From JACVRW01 sp963757815 (lineage in GTDB: Bacteria; Actinomycetota; Thermoleophilia; Solirubrobacterales; Thermoleophilaceae): DNA of 64,000 bases. The stretch spans positions 62,001 through 126,000 of the forward strand of contig CAVWSN010000033.1 of the NCBI GenBank assembly GCA_963757815.1, in the 5' to 3' direction. The translations under genes were made by a program, and so were the position numbers. Position 1 is the first letter of the stretch; the number at the start of each line of letters is the position of its first letter. The notes beneath the pieces are model-generated. The model was not told where the DNA came from. It did no database searches and saw only the letters and a list, made by a program, of their open reading frames with translations. This document shows, in pieces, positions 53,166 to 61,426 of this stretch.

Positions 53166-53962
53166 GCGCGTGACCGCAGCGCCCCCCGCTGCAGGTGGTG
53201 GTCCACGAGCCACTCGAAGTTCTCCTGCCCGGTGCCGTGGAGGTGCCAGTCGGCGCCTCCGCCAGTCACGAGACCGCCCTCGACCAGACGCGCGAGCGCG
53301 TGGCTCACAGACGGCCGCTCGGCGCCCACGAGCTGGCCGAGGAGCCGGTGTGTCAGCGGCAGCTTCAGATGGATGCCGGCGGGCTCCACCCTTCCCCAGC
53401 GCGTCGCCAGGTGCCAGAGCACGAGCGCCAGGCGCACCTCGAGTCGCGGATGCGAGGTGATGGCCCGTTGCACACCGAGGTCGCGCGTACGCCTGGCGCT
53501 GCGGCGCAGCAGCGCATAGGTGAGCTGCGGCCAGGGCCGGACCCGCTCCGCGAACGGAGCGTCCAGCAACGCGAGCCGGGCCGGCACCAACACGTGCCAG
53601 GAGGATTCGCGGGGGATCAGGTCGTCCTCGCTGTCTCCCCACGGCTGCAGCAGGTCGCCGGCGCCCACGAGCTCGGTCGCCGTGCGATCCCCGACGTGCA
53701 CGTTGACCGCGATCACGCCGTCGAGGACGAGCAGGCCTAGGCCCGAGTCCACGCTCCCGAAGCGGGCCCAGAGCCGGCATTCGCCGACGGGCGCATCCAC
53801 GACCGGCACTGTCGCGATCTGGCGAACGACCATGCGCATCCGCGGGTCGAACTCCTCGGCGAGGTCGGTGTCCACGTCCAGCAGGTAGCAGAACGAGGCC
53901 GGCGGCCGGGGATCGCGCGGATGACCGTCGGTCGGCGCGGGCCAGACCGAGGCATGCTGCAT
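53162..53962 (-). CDS. Crp/Fnr-family transcriptional regulator
   Basis: About 266 residues from ATG 53962 (ATG 53989 and a start at 54043 are alternatives). The N-terminal cNMP-type beta-roll (PVGECRLWARFGSVDSGLGL, TELVGAGDLLQPWGDSEDDL) is followed by a Crp helix-turn-helix (LPLTHRLLGQLVGAERPSVS, HALARLVEGGLVTGGGADWH). It lacks the four-Cys set of FNR, so direct oxygen sensing through a [4Fe-4S] cluster is unlikely. It is transcribed with the extra hydrogenase small subunit and divergently from the hyp operon, making it the likely regulator of both. Confidence 0.82.
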   Translation of the reverse strand: MQHASVWPAPTDGHPRDPRPPASFCYLLDVDTDLAEEFDPRMRMVVRQIATVPVVDAPVGECRLWARFGSVDSGLGLLVLDGVIAVNVHVGDRTATELVGAGDLLQPWGDSEDDLIPRESSWHVLVPARLALLDAPFAERVRPWPQLTYALLRRSARRTRDLGVQRAITSHPRLEVRLALVLWHLATRWGRVEPAGIHLKLPLTHRLLGQLVGAERPSVSHALARLVEGGLVTGGGADWHLHGTGQENFEWLVDHHLQRGALRSRA

Positions 53963-54035
53963 GGCCGGCTCTCGCTCATGCGGATGCATACGGTCGCGGT
54001 CGCACCATAACGCCACCGGACCATCCCGTTTTGGC

Positions 54036-54049
54036 GTAATCACGCTTAC
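54036..54049. promoter_or_regulatory. GTAA-N6-TTAC palindrome, distal copy
   Basis: GTAATCACGCTTAC has half-sites GTAA/TTAC separated by six bases, the spacing used by Crp/Fnr dimers. It is centred 25 bp from the second copy, within the 185-bp divergent region between the Crp-like gene and hypC. Confidence 0.5.
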
Positions 54050-54060
54050 CGGATCACGGG

Positions 54061-54074
54061 GTAACCCGGATTAC
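54061..54074. promoter_or_regulatory. GTAA-N6-TTAC palindrome, proximal copy
   Basis: GTAACCCGGATTAC is palindromic except for one central pair. It lies 73 bases before the hypC start and 99 bases before the regulator start, so a bound dimer could control both directions. Binding by the adjacent Crp-like protein is inferred. Confidence 0.5.
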
Positions 54075-54146
54075 GTGTCCCCTCATAGGGCCTCGGAGCG
54101 GTGTTAGAACCAGGGCCGGCCGCTACTGCAGAGGAGGCGACGACGC

Positions 54147-54425
54147 ATGTGCCTGGCGATCCCCGGGCGGGTGATCGAGTTGGTCGACGAGGAGCAGCGG
54201 CTCGCCAAGGTCGACATCGCCGGGGTCCGCCGTAGCGTCAACGTCGGCCTGCTCGACGGGGAGGACGGTGGCGCCCACCCCGGCGACTGGGTGCTCATCC
54301 ACGTCGGGTTCGCGCTCTCGAAGGTCGACGAGGAGGAGGCGCAGGCGACGCTGCGGCTTCTGCGGGGGATGGGCGCCGACTTCGACGCGGCGTTGGAGGA
54401 GCTCAAGGGCAGCGTGACCGGGTGA
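54147..54425 (+). CDS. hypC: hydrogenase maturation chaperone HypC
   Basis: A 92-residue HypC/HupF protein beginning MCLAIPGRVIELVDEEQRLA, with the essential Cys2, then KVDIAGVRRSVNVGLLDGED and HPGDWVLIHVGFALSKVDEE. HypC carries the Fe(CN)2CO unit between HypD and the large subunit precursor. GGAGG lies upstream of ATG 54147. First gene of the divergent hydrogenase operon; the GTG of the next gene overlaps its stop. Confidence 0.93.
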   Translation: MCLAIPGRVIELVDEEQRLAKVDIAGVRRSVNVGLLDGEDGGAHPGDWVLIHVGFALSKVDEEEAQATLRLLRGMGADFDAALEELKGSVTG

Positions 54426-54661
54426 GCGCTCAGCACGAGCACTGCGAGTCCGGCCACGGCTGCATCACCTGCGGCGATCAGGCATTCGAGATGAAGGTGG
54501 TGGCGGTGGACACCGACCGTGGACTCGCGGTCTGCGTCGACGACGACGGCCAGCCGGCCGAGATCGACACCCTGCTCGTCGAGCCGGCGCTTCCGGGCGA
54601 GCGGCTGCTGGTGCATGCCGGGGTGGCGATTGCGCGCCTCGACGCCGAGGCGGCCGCATGA
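54422..54661 (+). CDS. second HypC/HupF-like protein with Cys-rich N-terminus
   Basis: A 79-residue protein with a GTG start overlapping the hypC stop. The core (VVAVDTDRGLAVCVDDDGQP, LLVEPALPGERLLVHAGVAI) has the HypC beta-barrel pattern, but the N-terminus lacks MC and instead has HCESGHGCITCGDQAF, with three Cys that could bind metal. It ends in AIARLDAEAAA. Duplicated HypC-like genes occur in actinobacterial hydrogenase clusters. It may serve a dedicated large-subunit delivery step. Confidence 0.78.
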   Translation: MSAQHEHCESGHGCITCGDQAFEMKVVAVDTDRGLAVCVDDDGQPAEIDTLLVEPALPGERLLVHAGVAIARLDAEAAA

Positions 54662-55773
54662 GGTTCGTCGACGAGTTCCGCGACGCCGAGATCGCGGGCG
54701 CGCTGTCGCGCGAGATCCTGTCGGTGGTCGAGCCGGGCCGCCATTACAAGGTGATGGAGGTCTGCGGCGGGCACACCCACTCGATCTACAAGTACGGCGT
54801 CGACGACCTGCTGCCCTCGAACGTCGAGCTCGTGCACGGGCCCGGCTGCCCCGTCTGCGTGATCCCCATGGGGCGCGTCGACGACGGCATCGCCCTCGCC
54901 CACGAGGACGGCGTGATCTTCACCTGCTTCGGCGACATGATGCGGATCCCCGGTTCGCACGGCAGCCTGCTCGACGCGAAGGCCGAGGGCGCGGACGTGC
55001 GCATGGTCTACTCGCCGCTCGACGCACTCCGGATCGCCCAGCAGAACCCGGAGCGCGACGTGATCTTCTTCGCGATCGGGTTCGAGACGACGGCGCCCTC
55101 GACCGCGCTGACCCTGAAGCGAGCCAAGGCGGACGGGGTCGAGAACTTCTTCTGCATGTGCAACCACGTGACGATCGTGCCGCCGTTGCGCGCGCTGCTC
55201 GACTCGCCCGACCTGCGCCTCGACGGCTTCGTCGGCCCCGGTCACGTATCGACGGTGGTCGGCGCCCGGCCGTTCGAGTTCATCCCGGCGGACTACGGCA
55301 AGCCGCTGGTCGTCGCCGGCTTCGAGCCGCTCGACATCCTGCAGGCGATCCAGATGATCCTGCGCCAGCTCGCCGAGGGCCGCTGCGAGGTCGAGAACCA
55401 GTACAGGCGGGTCGTCCCCTACGAGGGCAACCGGCGCGCGCTCGAGGTGATGGCGGAGGTGTTCGAGCTGCGACCGCACTTCGAGTGGCGCGGCCTCGGC
55501 TTCATCTCCCAGTCGGCGCTGAAGCTCAGCGACGCATACGCCGAGCTCGACGCCGAGCGGCGCTGGCAGGTGCCGGGCGTGCGCGTCGCGGATCCCAAAG
55601 CCTGCCAGTGCGGCGAGGTCCTGAAGGGCGTGATCAAGCCCTGGGAGTGCAAGGTGTTCGGAACCGCCTGCACGCCCGAGCGCCCGATCGGGACCTGCAT
55701 GGTCTCCCCGGAGGGAGCGTGTGCCGCCTACTACAACTTCGGCCGCTTTGCGCGCGAGCGGGAGGTGGTGTGA
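54658..55773 (+). CDS. hypD: hydrogenase maturation protein HypD
   Basis: A 371-residue HypD: MEVCGGHTHSIYKYGVDDLL (Cys36), HGPGCPVCVIPMGRVDDGIA (Cys64, Cys67), IGFETTAPSTALTL, GFVGPGHVSTVVGA, and the C-terminal cluster CQCGEVLKGVIKPWECKVFG with TCMVSPEGACAAYYNFGRF. HypD carries a [4Fe-4S] cluster and, with HypC, assembles the Fe(CN)2CO group. Tight overlaps with the genes on both sides. Confidence 0.95.
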   Translation: MRFVDEFRDAEIAGALSREILSVVEPGRHYKVMEVCGGHTHSIYKYGVDDLLPSNVELVHGPGCPVCVIPMGRVDDGIALAHEDGVIFTCFGDMMRIPGSHGSLLDAKAEGADVRMVYSPLDALRIAQQNPERDVIFFAIGFETTAPSTALTLKRAKADGVENFFCMCNHVTIVPPLRALLDSPDLRLDGFVGPGHVSTVVGARPFEFIPADYGKPLVVAGFEPLDILQAIQMILRQLAEGRCEVENQYRRVVPYEGNRRALEVMAEVFELRPHFEWRGLGFISQSALKLSDAYAELDAERRWQVPGVRVADPKACQCGEVLKGVIKPWECKVFGTACTPERPIGTCMVSPEGACAAYYNFGRFAREREVV

Positions 55774-56852
55774 TGGAGGCGCCACCGGCCTCCCGTGAGG
55801 AGCGAATCCTCGGCATCATCGAGACCGCTCGCGCCAAGCGGCCGAAGTTCCGCGATGAGCGCATCACGATGTCCCACGGCGCGGGCGGCAAGGCCACGCA
55901 GAGCCTGATCGAGGGCGTGTTCGCCCCGGCGTTCGACGTGGGCGACCTGGCGGACGCGGCCACACTCGCGCTCGGCGGCGCGGAGGTGGCGCTCACCACC
56001 GACAGCTTCGTGGTCAGTCCGCTGCGCTTCCCGGGAGGCTCGATCGGGGAGCTCGCCGTGAACGGGACGGTGAACGACCTGGCCGTGTCCGGCGCGCGAC
56101 CGGTCGCGCTCAGCCTCTCGCTGATCCTCGAGGAGGGCCTCGAGGCCGACGTGCTCCGCGGCGAGGTCGAGGCGATCGCGAACGCCGCCGCGGAAGCCGG
56201 CGTCGCGGTGGTCACGGGCGACACCAAGGTCGTGGAGCGCGGGCACGGCGACGGCATGTACATCTGCACGACGGGCGTCGGGCTCCGGGACGAACGGGCG
56301 AAGCTCTCGCCCACCGCCCTGCAGCCCGGCGACCGCATGCTCGTCTCGGGGCCGATCGGCCAGCACGGCACGGCGATCATGCTGTCCCGCGACGACTTCG
56401 ACCTCGAGGCCGAGATCGAGTCGGACACCTGCTCGCTCTGGCCGGCGGCGGATGCGCTGCTCGAGGCGGCGGGCCCGTCGCTGCGCTGCATGCGCGACGC
56501 GACGCGCGGGGGCGTGGCCTCGGTGCTCAACGAGCTGGCGCGGGCGTCACAGGTGGCGATGATCGTGCGCGAGGGAGAGATACCGGTGGACCCGGCGGTG
56601 GCGGGAGCGGCCGAACTGCTGGGAATCGACCCGATGTACGTGGCGAACGAGGGCAGGCTGGTCGCCTTCGTAGCTCCCGAGGCGGCGGAGGCGGCGCTGG
56701 CCGCGCTGCGCTCGGTGCCGGGCTGCGAGCGGGCCGCGGAGATAGGTGAGGTCAAGACCGAGCCGCCGGCGATGGTCCTGGTGGAGACGGCGTTCGGTGG
56801 CAGGCGCGTGATGGATCAGCTGGTCGGCGATCCGCTGCCGCGGATCTGTTGA
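55773..56852 (+). CDS. hypE: hydrogenase maturation protein HypE
   Basis: A 359-residue HypE starting at ATG 55773 within the hypD stop. The AIRS-synthase-like fold shows MSHGAGGKATQSLIEGVFAP, GGAEVALTTDSFVVSPLRFP, ELAVNGTVNDLAVSGARPVA and RDATRGGVASVLNELARASQ. The chain ends PRIC, the C-terminal Cys that is carbamoylated and dehydrated to thiocyanate to give CN ligands. HypF, its partner, is not in the window and may lie to the right. Confidence 0.95.
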   Translation: MEAPPASREERILGIIETARAKRPKFRDERITMSHGAGGKATQSLIEGVFAPAFDVGDLADAATLALGGAEVALTTDSFVVSPLRFPGGSIGELAVNGTVNDLAVSGARPVALSLSLILEEGLEADVLRGEVEAIANAAAEAGVAVVTGDTKVVERGHGDGMYICTTGVGLRDERAKLSPTALQPGDRMLVSGPIGQHGTAIMLSRDDFDLEAEIESDTCSLWPAADALLEAAGPSLRCMRDATRGGVASVLNELARASQVAMIVREGEIPVDPAVAGAAELLGIDPMYVANEGRLVAFVAPEAAEAALAALRSVPGCERAAEIGEVKTEPPAMVLVETAFGGRRVMDQLVGDPLPRIC

Positions 56853-56864
56853 GGAGGAGTGTCG

Positions 56865-57930
56865 ATGGCGACTGAGGTCGAGTTCGTACCCAACCAACAC
56901 CAGACGGAGGCGGTCACGGCGCACGTCATATGGATGACGACCGGGCTCGTCCTGCGACGGCGACTCGGTCGCCATGACGTCGGCCACCAACCCCAGCCTC
57001 GAGGACATCATCCAAGGGGTCATTCCCGGGATGCCGCGCGTGGTCGTGCACAACCCGGTGCTCGCCTACGAGAACGGCGCCGAGTTCATGGAGGCCTGGT
57101 GGCAGGCCGAGCGCGGTGAGCTCGACCCGTTCGTGCTGGTGGTGGAGGGCTCGATCCCCAACGAGCGGATCAACGGCGACGGCCATTGGGCCGCCATGGG
57201 CGTCGACCCCGAGACCGGCCAGCCGATCACGACGAACGAGTGGGTGGACCGGCTGGCGCCGAAGGCGGCAGCCGTGGTCGCGGTCGGCACCTGCGCCACC
57301 TACGGCGGGATCCCGGCGATGAAGAACAACCCGACCGGCGCCATGGGCCTGCCCGACTACCTGGGCTGGAAGTGGAAGTCGAAGGCCGGCCTGCCGGTGG
57401 TGTGCATCCCCGGCTGCCCGGCGCAGCCGGACAACACGACCGAGACGCTGCTCTACCTGGTCCTCCACCTCGGCGGACTCGCGCCCGCACCCGAGCTCGA
57501 CGATGCCCTGCGCCCCACCTGGCTGTTCGGACGCAGCGTGCGGGAGAGCTGCAACCGGGCGGGCTACACGGAGCAGGGCCAGTTCGCCACCGAGTACGGC
57601 GACGACCCGCGCTGCCTCGTCAAGCTCGGGTGCAAGGGCCCGGTGGTCAAGTGCAACGTGCCGGTTCGCGGCTGGGTCAACGGCATCGGCGGCTGCCCCA
57701 ATGTGGGCGGGATCTGCATGGCGTGCACGATGCCGGGATTCCCGGACAAGTACATGCCGTTCATGGACGAGGACGAGTGGGGCAGGGTCGCGGCCAACGC
57801 CACGCGCTTCACCTACGGGCCGGTGCTCAAGTACTTCCGCAACCGGAACATCAAGAAGAACTACGACATCGAGCCCGAGTGGCGAAAGCCCGGGCCGCGG
57901 ATCACGACGGGCTACCAGCCTCGCTGGTAG
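56865..57930 (+). CDS. [NiFe]-hydrogenase small subunit, group 1h-like (one-base frame break)
   Basis: ATG 56865 follows GAGGAGG. With one extra base near 56947 removed the gene is 355 codons, 354 residues, the same length as its paralogue. The proximal motif then reads WMTTGLSCDGDSVAMTSATN, Cys30 with Asp33 (CxxD), the Asp-ligated cluster type known for the oxygen-tolerant group 1h enzyme of Ralstonia. Further: GTCATYGGIPAMKNNPTGAM, CIPGCPAQPDNTTETLLYLV, KCNVPVRGWVNGIGGCPNVG and GICMACTMPGFPDKYMPF. Partner of the large subunit 34 bases downstream. Confidence 0.88.
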
Positions 57931-57964
57931 GCGGAGCGGCTAGCGAGGGAGAGGCGAGCGAGCA

Positions 57965-59746
57965 ATGTCGACAGTAGAGACCCCCCAGGAGCGCGAGGTC
58001 CTCGTCAAGGAGATGTCCTGGGACCCGATCACCCGCATCGTCGGGTCGCTCGGTATCCACACGGAGATCGACTTCACGAACCAGCAGGTCCTCAAGTGCT
58101 ACAGCACTTCGATGATCTTCCGCGGCTTCGACATCTTCATGAAGGGGATCGACCCGCGCGACGCGCACTACATCACGAGCCGCATCTGCGGCATCTGCGG
58201 CGACAACCACTGCACCTGCAGCTGCCTGAACCAGAACATGGCGTACGGCGTCAAGCCGCCGAAGCTCGGCGACTACGCCTACAACATCGCCGAGTCCGCG
58301 GACTTCATGTTCGACCACGCGATCTTCAACGACTGCATGGCGAACGTGGACTTCTGCGAGCAGATGGTGAAGGACACGAACCCGTCGCTGCTGAAGACCG
58401 CCGAGGACACCTCGGCGCCGCACTCCGACATCCACGGCTACCGGACGATCGCCGACATCATGCGGGCGCTCAACCCGTTCACCGGCGAGTTCTATCTCGA
58501 GACCCTGAACGTGGCGCGCTACACGCGCGAGATGTACTGCCTGTTCGGAGGCAGGCACACGCACCCGTCGACGATCATGCCGGGCGGCGTCAGCGCTCAC
58601 ATCACGCATCAGACCTGCACCGACTACTACGTGCGCCTGATGCGCTACATCGATTACACGAAGCGCAGCGTGCACATGCACGACGACCTGTACGACTTCT
58701 TCCTCGAGCAGCTGCCGGGCTACGACATGGTCGGCTACAGGGACACGAACCTCGTCTGCTGGGGCTGCTTCGACGACCCCGACTACGTCGACTACGACTA
58801 CCGGAACATGACCGAGTGGGGCCGCCGGCGCATGGTCACACCGGGCATCGCCATCAACGGCGAGCTCGTGACCACCGACCTGGTCGAGATCAACCTCATG
58901 ATCCGGATCCTGCTCGGCTCGTCGTACTTCGACGGCTGGGAGAACGAGCGCACGTACGTGACACGGGACCCGCTCGGCAACGAGGTCTCGAAGGACCATC
59001 CCTGGAACAAGACGACACTCCCGAAGCCGCAGCCGCGCGACTACACGGACAAGTACAGCTGGGTCGTATCGCCGCGGATCTATGACAAGCGCTCCGACAC
59101 GCACGTGTGCTGCGACACGGGCGGCGGCCCGTTCGCGCGCCAGTGGGTGACCGCCAAGGCGGGGCTCGTGCAGCTCGGGGACTACCTCAAGGCAACCGGC
59201 AACTCGATCCAGATGGTGCTGCCGAAGACGGCCAACATGCCTGAGATGGAGCTCGAGTGGCACGTGCCCGAGAAGTCCAATGCGATCGAGCGCGATCGCG
59301 CCCGGACCTATCACCAGGCCTACTCGGCACTGATCGGTCTCCACTGCCTCGAGAAGGCGATGGGCGAGCTGCGTGCGGGCCGGACGAAGTCGTGGAGCGA
59401 CTTCACCGTGCCCGAGTCCGCGGTCAGCTGCGGCTTCCACGAGGCGGCGCGCGGCGTGCTCTCGCACCACATGGTGATCGAGGAGGGCAAGATCGCGAAC
59501 TACCAGCCCTACCCGCCGACGCCGTGGAACGCCAGCTCGCGCGACAAGTTCGGCACCCCTGGGCCCTACGAGGACGCAGTGCAGAACACGCCGATCTTCG
59601 AGGAGAACGGGCCGGACAAGTTCAAGGGCGTGGACATCATGCGGGCGGTGCGCAGCTTCGACCCGTGCCTGCCGTGCGGCGTGCACATGTACACCGGCAA
59701 CGGCAAGGTCAGGAAGGTGATGCACACGCCCACCGCCTTGAGCTAG
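57965..59746 (+). CDS. [NiFe]-hydrogenase large subunit, group 1h-like
   Basis: A 593-residue catalytic subunit. The L1 motif SRICGICGDNHC supplies Cys75 and Cys78 and the L2 motif DPCLPCGVHMY supplies Cys568 and Cys571 to the NiFe centre. His574 precedes a 19-residue C-terminal extension that the protease at 63207 should remove. RICGICGDNH together with DPCLPCGVH fits the actinobacterial group 1h (formerly group 5) enzymes that oxidise atmospheric H2. GGGAGAGGCGAGCG lies before ATG 57965. The neighbouring electron-carrier and DUF5947/6084 genes support the subgroup. Confidence 0.95.
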   Translation: MSTVETPQEREVLVKEMSWDPITRIVGSLGIHTEIDFTNQQVLKCYSTSMIFRGFDIFMKGIDPRDAHYITSRICGICGDNHCTCSCLNQNMAYGVKPPKLGDYAYNIAESADFMFDHAIFNDCMANVDFCEQMVKDTNPSLLKTAEDTSAPHSDIHGYRTIADIMRALNPFTGEFYLETLNVARYTREMYCLFGGRHTHPSTIMPGGVSAHITHQTCTDYYVRLMRYIDYTKRSVHMHDDLYDFFLEQLPGYDMVGYRDTNLVCWGCFDDPDYVDYDYRNMTEWGRRRMVTPGIAINGELVTTDLVEINLMIRILLGSSYFDGWENERTYVTRDPLGNEVSKDHPWNKTTLPKPQPRDYTDKYSWVVSPRIYDKRSDTHVCCDTGGGPFARQWVTAKAGLVQLGDYLKATGNSIQMVLPKTANMPEMELEWHVPEKSNAIERDRARTYHQAYSALIGLHCLEKAMGELRAGRTKSWSDFTVPESAVSCGFHEAARGVLSHHMVIEEGKIANYQPYPPTPWNASSRDKFGTPGPYEDAVQNTPIFEENGPDKFKGVDIMRAVRSFDPCLPCGVHMYTGNGKVRKVMHTPTALS

Positions 59747-59758
59747 GCGGGCGCCCAG

Positions 59759-60791
59759 ATGGCAATCGCTCCGGGAGACGGAAGACATCGGTCCGGCGCG
59801 GGCCAGCCCGCGCCCTCCCGCACGGCGCGGGTAACGGTGCTCGACCTGATGGCCGACGCGAGCGCCAGCGTGCCGGACTCCGGCGCGGCGGCCCGGCAAC
59901 CCGCCGGACACGCGCGTCCCGACGCCGAGGGCTCCGATGACCTGCTCGCCCGGATCGAGGCGCTCTCGGAGGAGCTCGAGACCGTGCAGGACCCGCGGGC
60001 GCGCGCCGTCGCGGGCGAGCTCATGTCGGCGACGCTCGAACTGCACGGCCGCGCGCTCGCGCGCGTTATGGAGCTGGTGGAGGAGGCGGGACCGTCCGCG
60101 GACCGTGCTTCGCGAGGCGCTGGTCGGCGACGGCATCGTGGCCAGCCTGCTGCTGGTCCACGGTCTGTACCCGGTCGACCTGGAGACGCGCGTTCGCGAG
60201 GCGCTCGACGAGGTCCGGCCCTACATGGAGTCGCACGGCGGGGACGTGGAGCTACTCGGCCTCGAGGACGGCGTGGCGCGGCTGCGGCTGCGCGGTAGTT
60301 GCGAAGGCTGCCCGGCTTCGTCCGCCACGCTCGAGCTCGCGATCAAGAAGGCTCTGATGGAGGCCGCTCCGGACCTCGACGGGCTGGAGGTCGAGGGCGC
60401 CGAAGCGGAGGAAGAGCCCGATATCGGAGGCGTGCCGCTCCCGCTGGCACCCGCGGGCGGCAGCGCGGGGCCGGGCGTGCCCGGCCTCTCCGAGTGGCGC
60501 GAGCTCGACGGCGCCGCTGAGCTCGAGCCCGGATCCGTTGCCCTGCTGGCCGGCCTGGCCGTTGCGAACGTCGAGGGCACGCTGCTCGCCTACCGCAACG
60601 CGTGCGCGGCATGCGGCGGTCCGCTCGACGGCGGCCGCCTGGACGGCGGGGTGCTGTCCTGCCCGGGGTGCGGGCGCGGGTTCGATCTGCCGCGCGCCGG
60701 TCGTCCGGTCGAGGCCGGCGTACCGCAGCTCGGCCCGGTCCCCCTGCTCCGGGATCCGGACGGCAGGGTGAGGGTGGCGCTGCCGGCGTGA
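59759..60791 (+). CDS. NifU-domain/Rieske-fold fusion, putative hydrogenase electron carrier (one-base frame break)
   Basis: One extra base near 60105 removed, the gene is 344 codons. A helical N-terminal part (about 1-120) precedes a NifU C-terminal-like domain (GGDVELLGLEDGVARLRLRG, then SCEGCPASS with Cys181 and Cys184) and a Rieske-fold domain at about 240-343 (LLAGLAVANVEGTLLAYRNA, GGPLDGGRLDGGVLSCPGCG). The metal site has CxxC (282, 285) and CxxC (301, 304) where Rieske proteins have CxH and CxxH. It likely accepts electrons from the hydrogenase. The stop overlaps DUF5947. Confidence 0.82.
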
Positions 60792-61426
60792 GCTCCGCAC
60801 GCGGCGCAGTTGCCGGCCTGCGGCGCTTTCGCCAAGGCCCCGGGCCGGGATCCTCCCGGCCCGGGGCCCTGGCTCGCACGGGCGAGCGCTGCGACCTGTG
60901 CGGCACCAGCCTCCCAGAGGACCACCGTCACCTGCTGCAACTCGAGGAACGCCGCATCGACTGCGCCTGCGAGGCGTGCTTCGCGCTGCGCTCGGGTGAC
61001 CCGGAGTACCGGCCGACAGGCACGCGCGTCGTATGGCTGGAGAGCCTCGAGCTGAGCGACGAGCTCTGGGCGAGCTTCCAGATCCCGATCGGCCTCGCGT
61101 TCATCATGCGCAGCAGCGGGGTCGACCGGGTGGCGGCGCTCTACCCGAGCCCCGCCGGAGCCACGGAGTGCGAGCTCTACCTCGAGTCCTGGAACGAGCT
61201 CTGCGCCGCCAACCCCGTGCTCGAGGAGCTCGAGACCGACGGCGAGGCGCTGATCGTGAATCGGCTGGCGGAGCCGCCCCAGTATGCGATCGCCCCGATC
61301 GACGACTGCTACCGGCTCGTCGGGCTCGTCAAGACGCGCTGGGAGGGGATCTCGGGTGGCGCCGGGCTGGAACGCGCGATAGCCGGTTTCTTCGACGACC
61401 TGCGCGCTCGGGCGGAGGCGGCATGA
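60788..61426 (+). CDS. DUF5947 family hydrogenase-associated protein
   Basis: A 212-residue protein whose GTG start overlaps the previous stop (GTGA). Zinc-type Cys pairs occur at ERCDLCGTSL (35, 38) and DCACEACF (59, 61, 64), followed by GTRVVWLESLELSDELWASF, SSGVDRVAALYPSPAGATEC and VNRLAEPPQYAIAPIDDCYR. DUF5947 genes are characteristic companions of group 1h hydrogenases. Residues 17-27 (QGPGPGSSRPG) are encoded by a perfect GC hairpin. Its function is unknown; a role in maturation or assembly is inferred. Confidence 0.8.
   Translation: MSSARGAVAGLRRFRQGPGPGSSRPGALARTGERCDLCGTSLPEDHRHLLQLEERRIDCACEACFALRSGDPEYRPTGTRVVWLESLELSDELWASFQIPIGLAFIMRSSGVDRVAALYPSPAGATECELYLESWNELCAANPVLEELETDGEALIVNRLAEPPQYAIAPIDDCYRLVGLVKTRWEGISGGAGLERAIAGFFDDLRARAEAA
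60837..60869. repeat. perfect 15-bp GC hairpin inside the DUF5947 gene
   Basis: The arm GGCCCCGGGCCGGGA (60837-60851), loop TCC and arm TCCCGGCCCGGGGCC (60855-60869) form a perfect stem about 50 bases into the gene. As RNA it would be very stable and could slow ribosomes or polymerase, or mark an mRNA processing site between upstream and downstream genes of the operon. No T-run follows. Confidence 0.8.

Noticed and set aside
50430..53519. 1029-residue forward frame running from adenine deaminase into the hydrogenase small subunit
   Set aside because: It follows the deaminase only to about 51415, then continues out of frame and antisense to the small subunit; the run-on results from a one-base insertion.
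53162..53962. FNR-type oxygen sensor
   Set aside because: The four-Cys cluster ligands are absent, so it is called Crp-like only.
56865..57930. Hydrogenase small subunit as a pseudogene
   Set aside because: One extra base explains the break, and every ligand and conserved block is intact; it shares the insertion pattern seen in unrelated genes.
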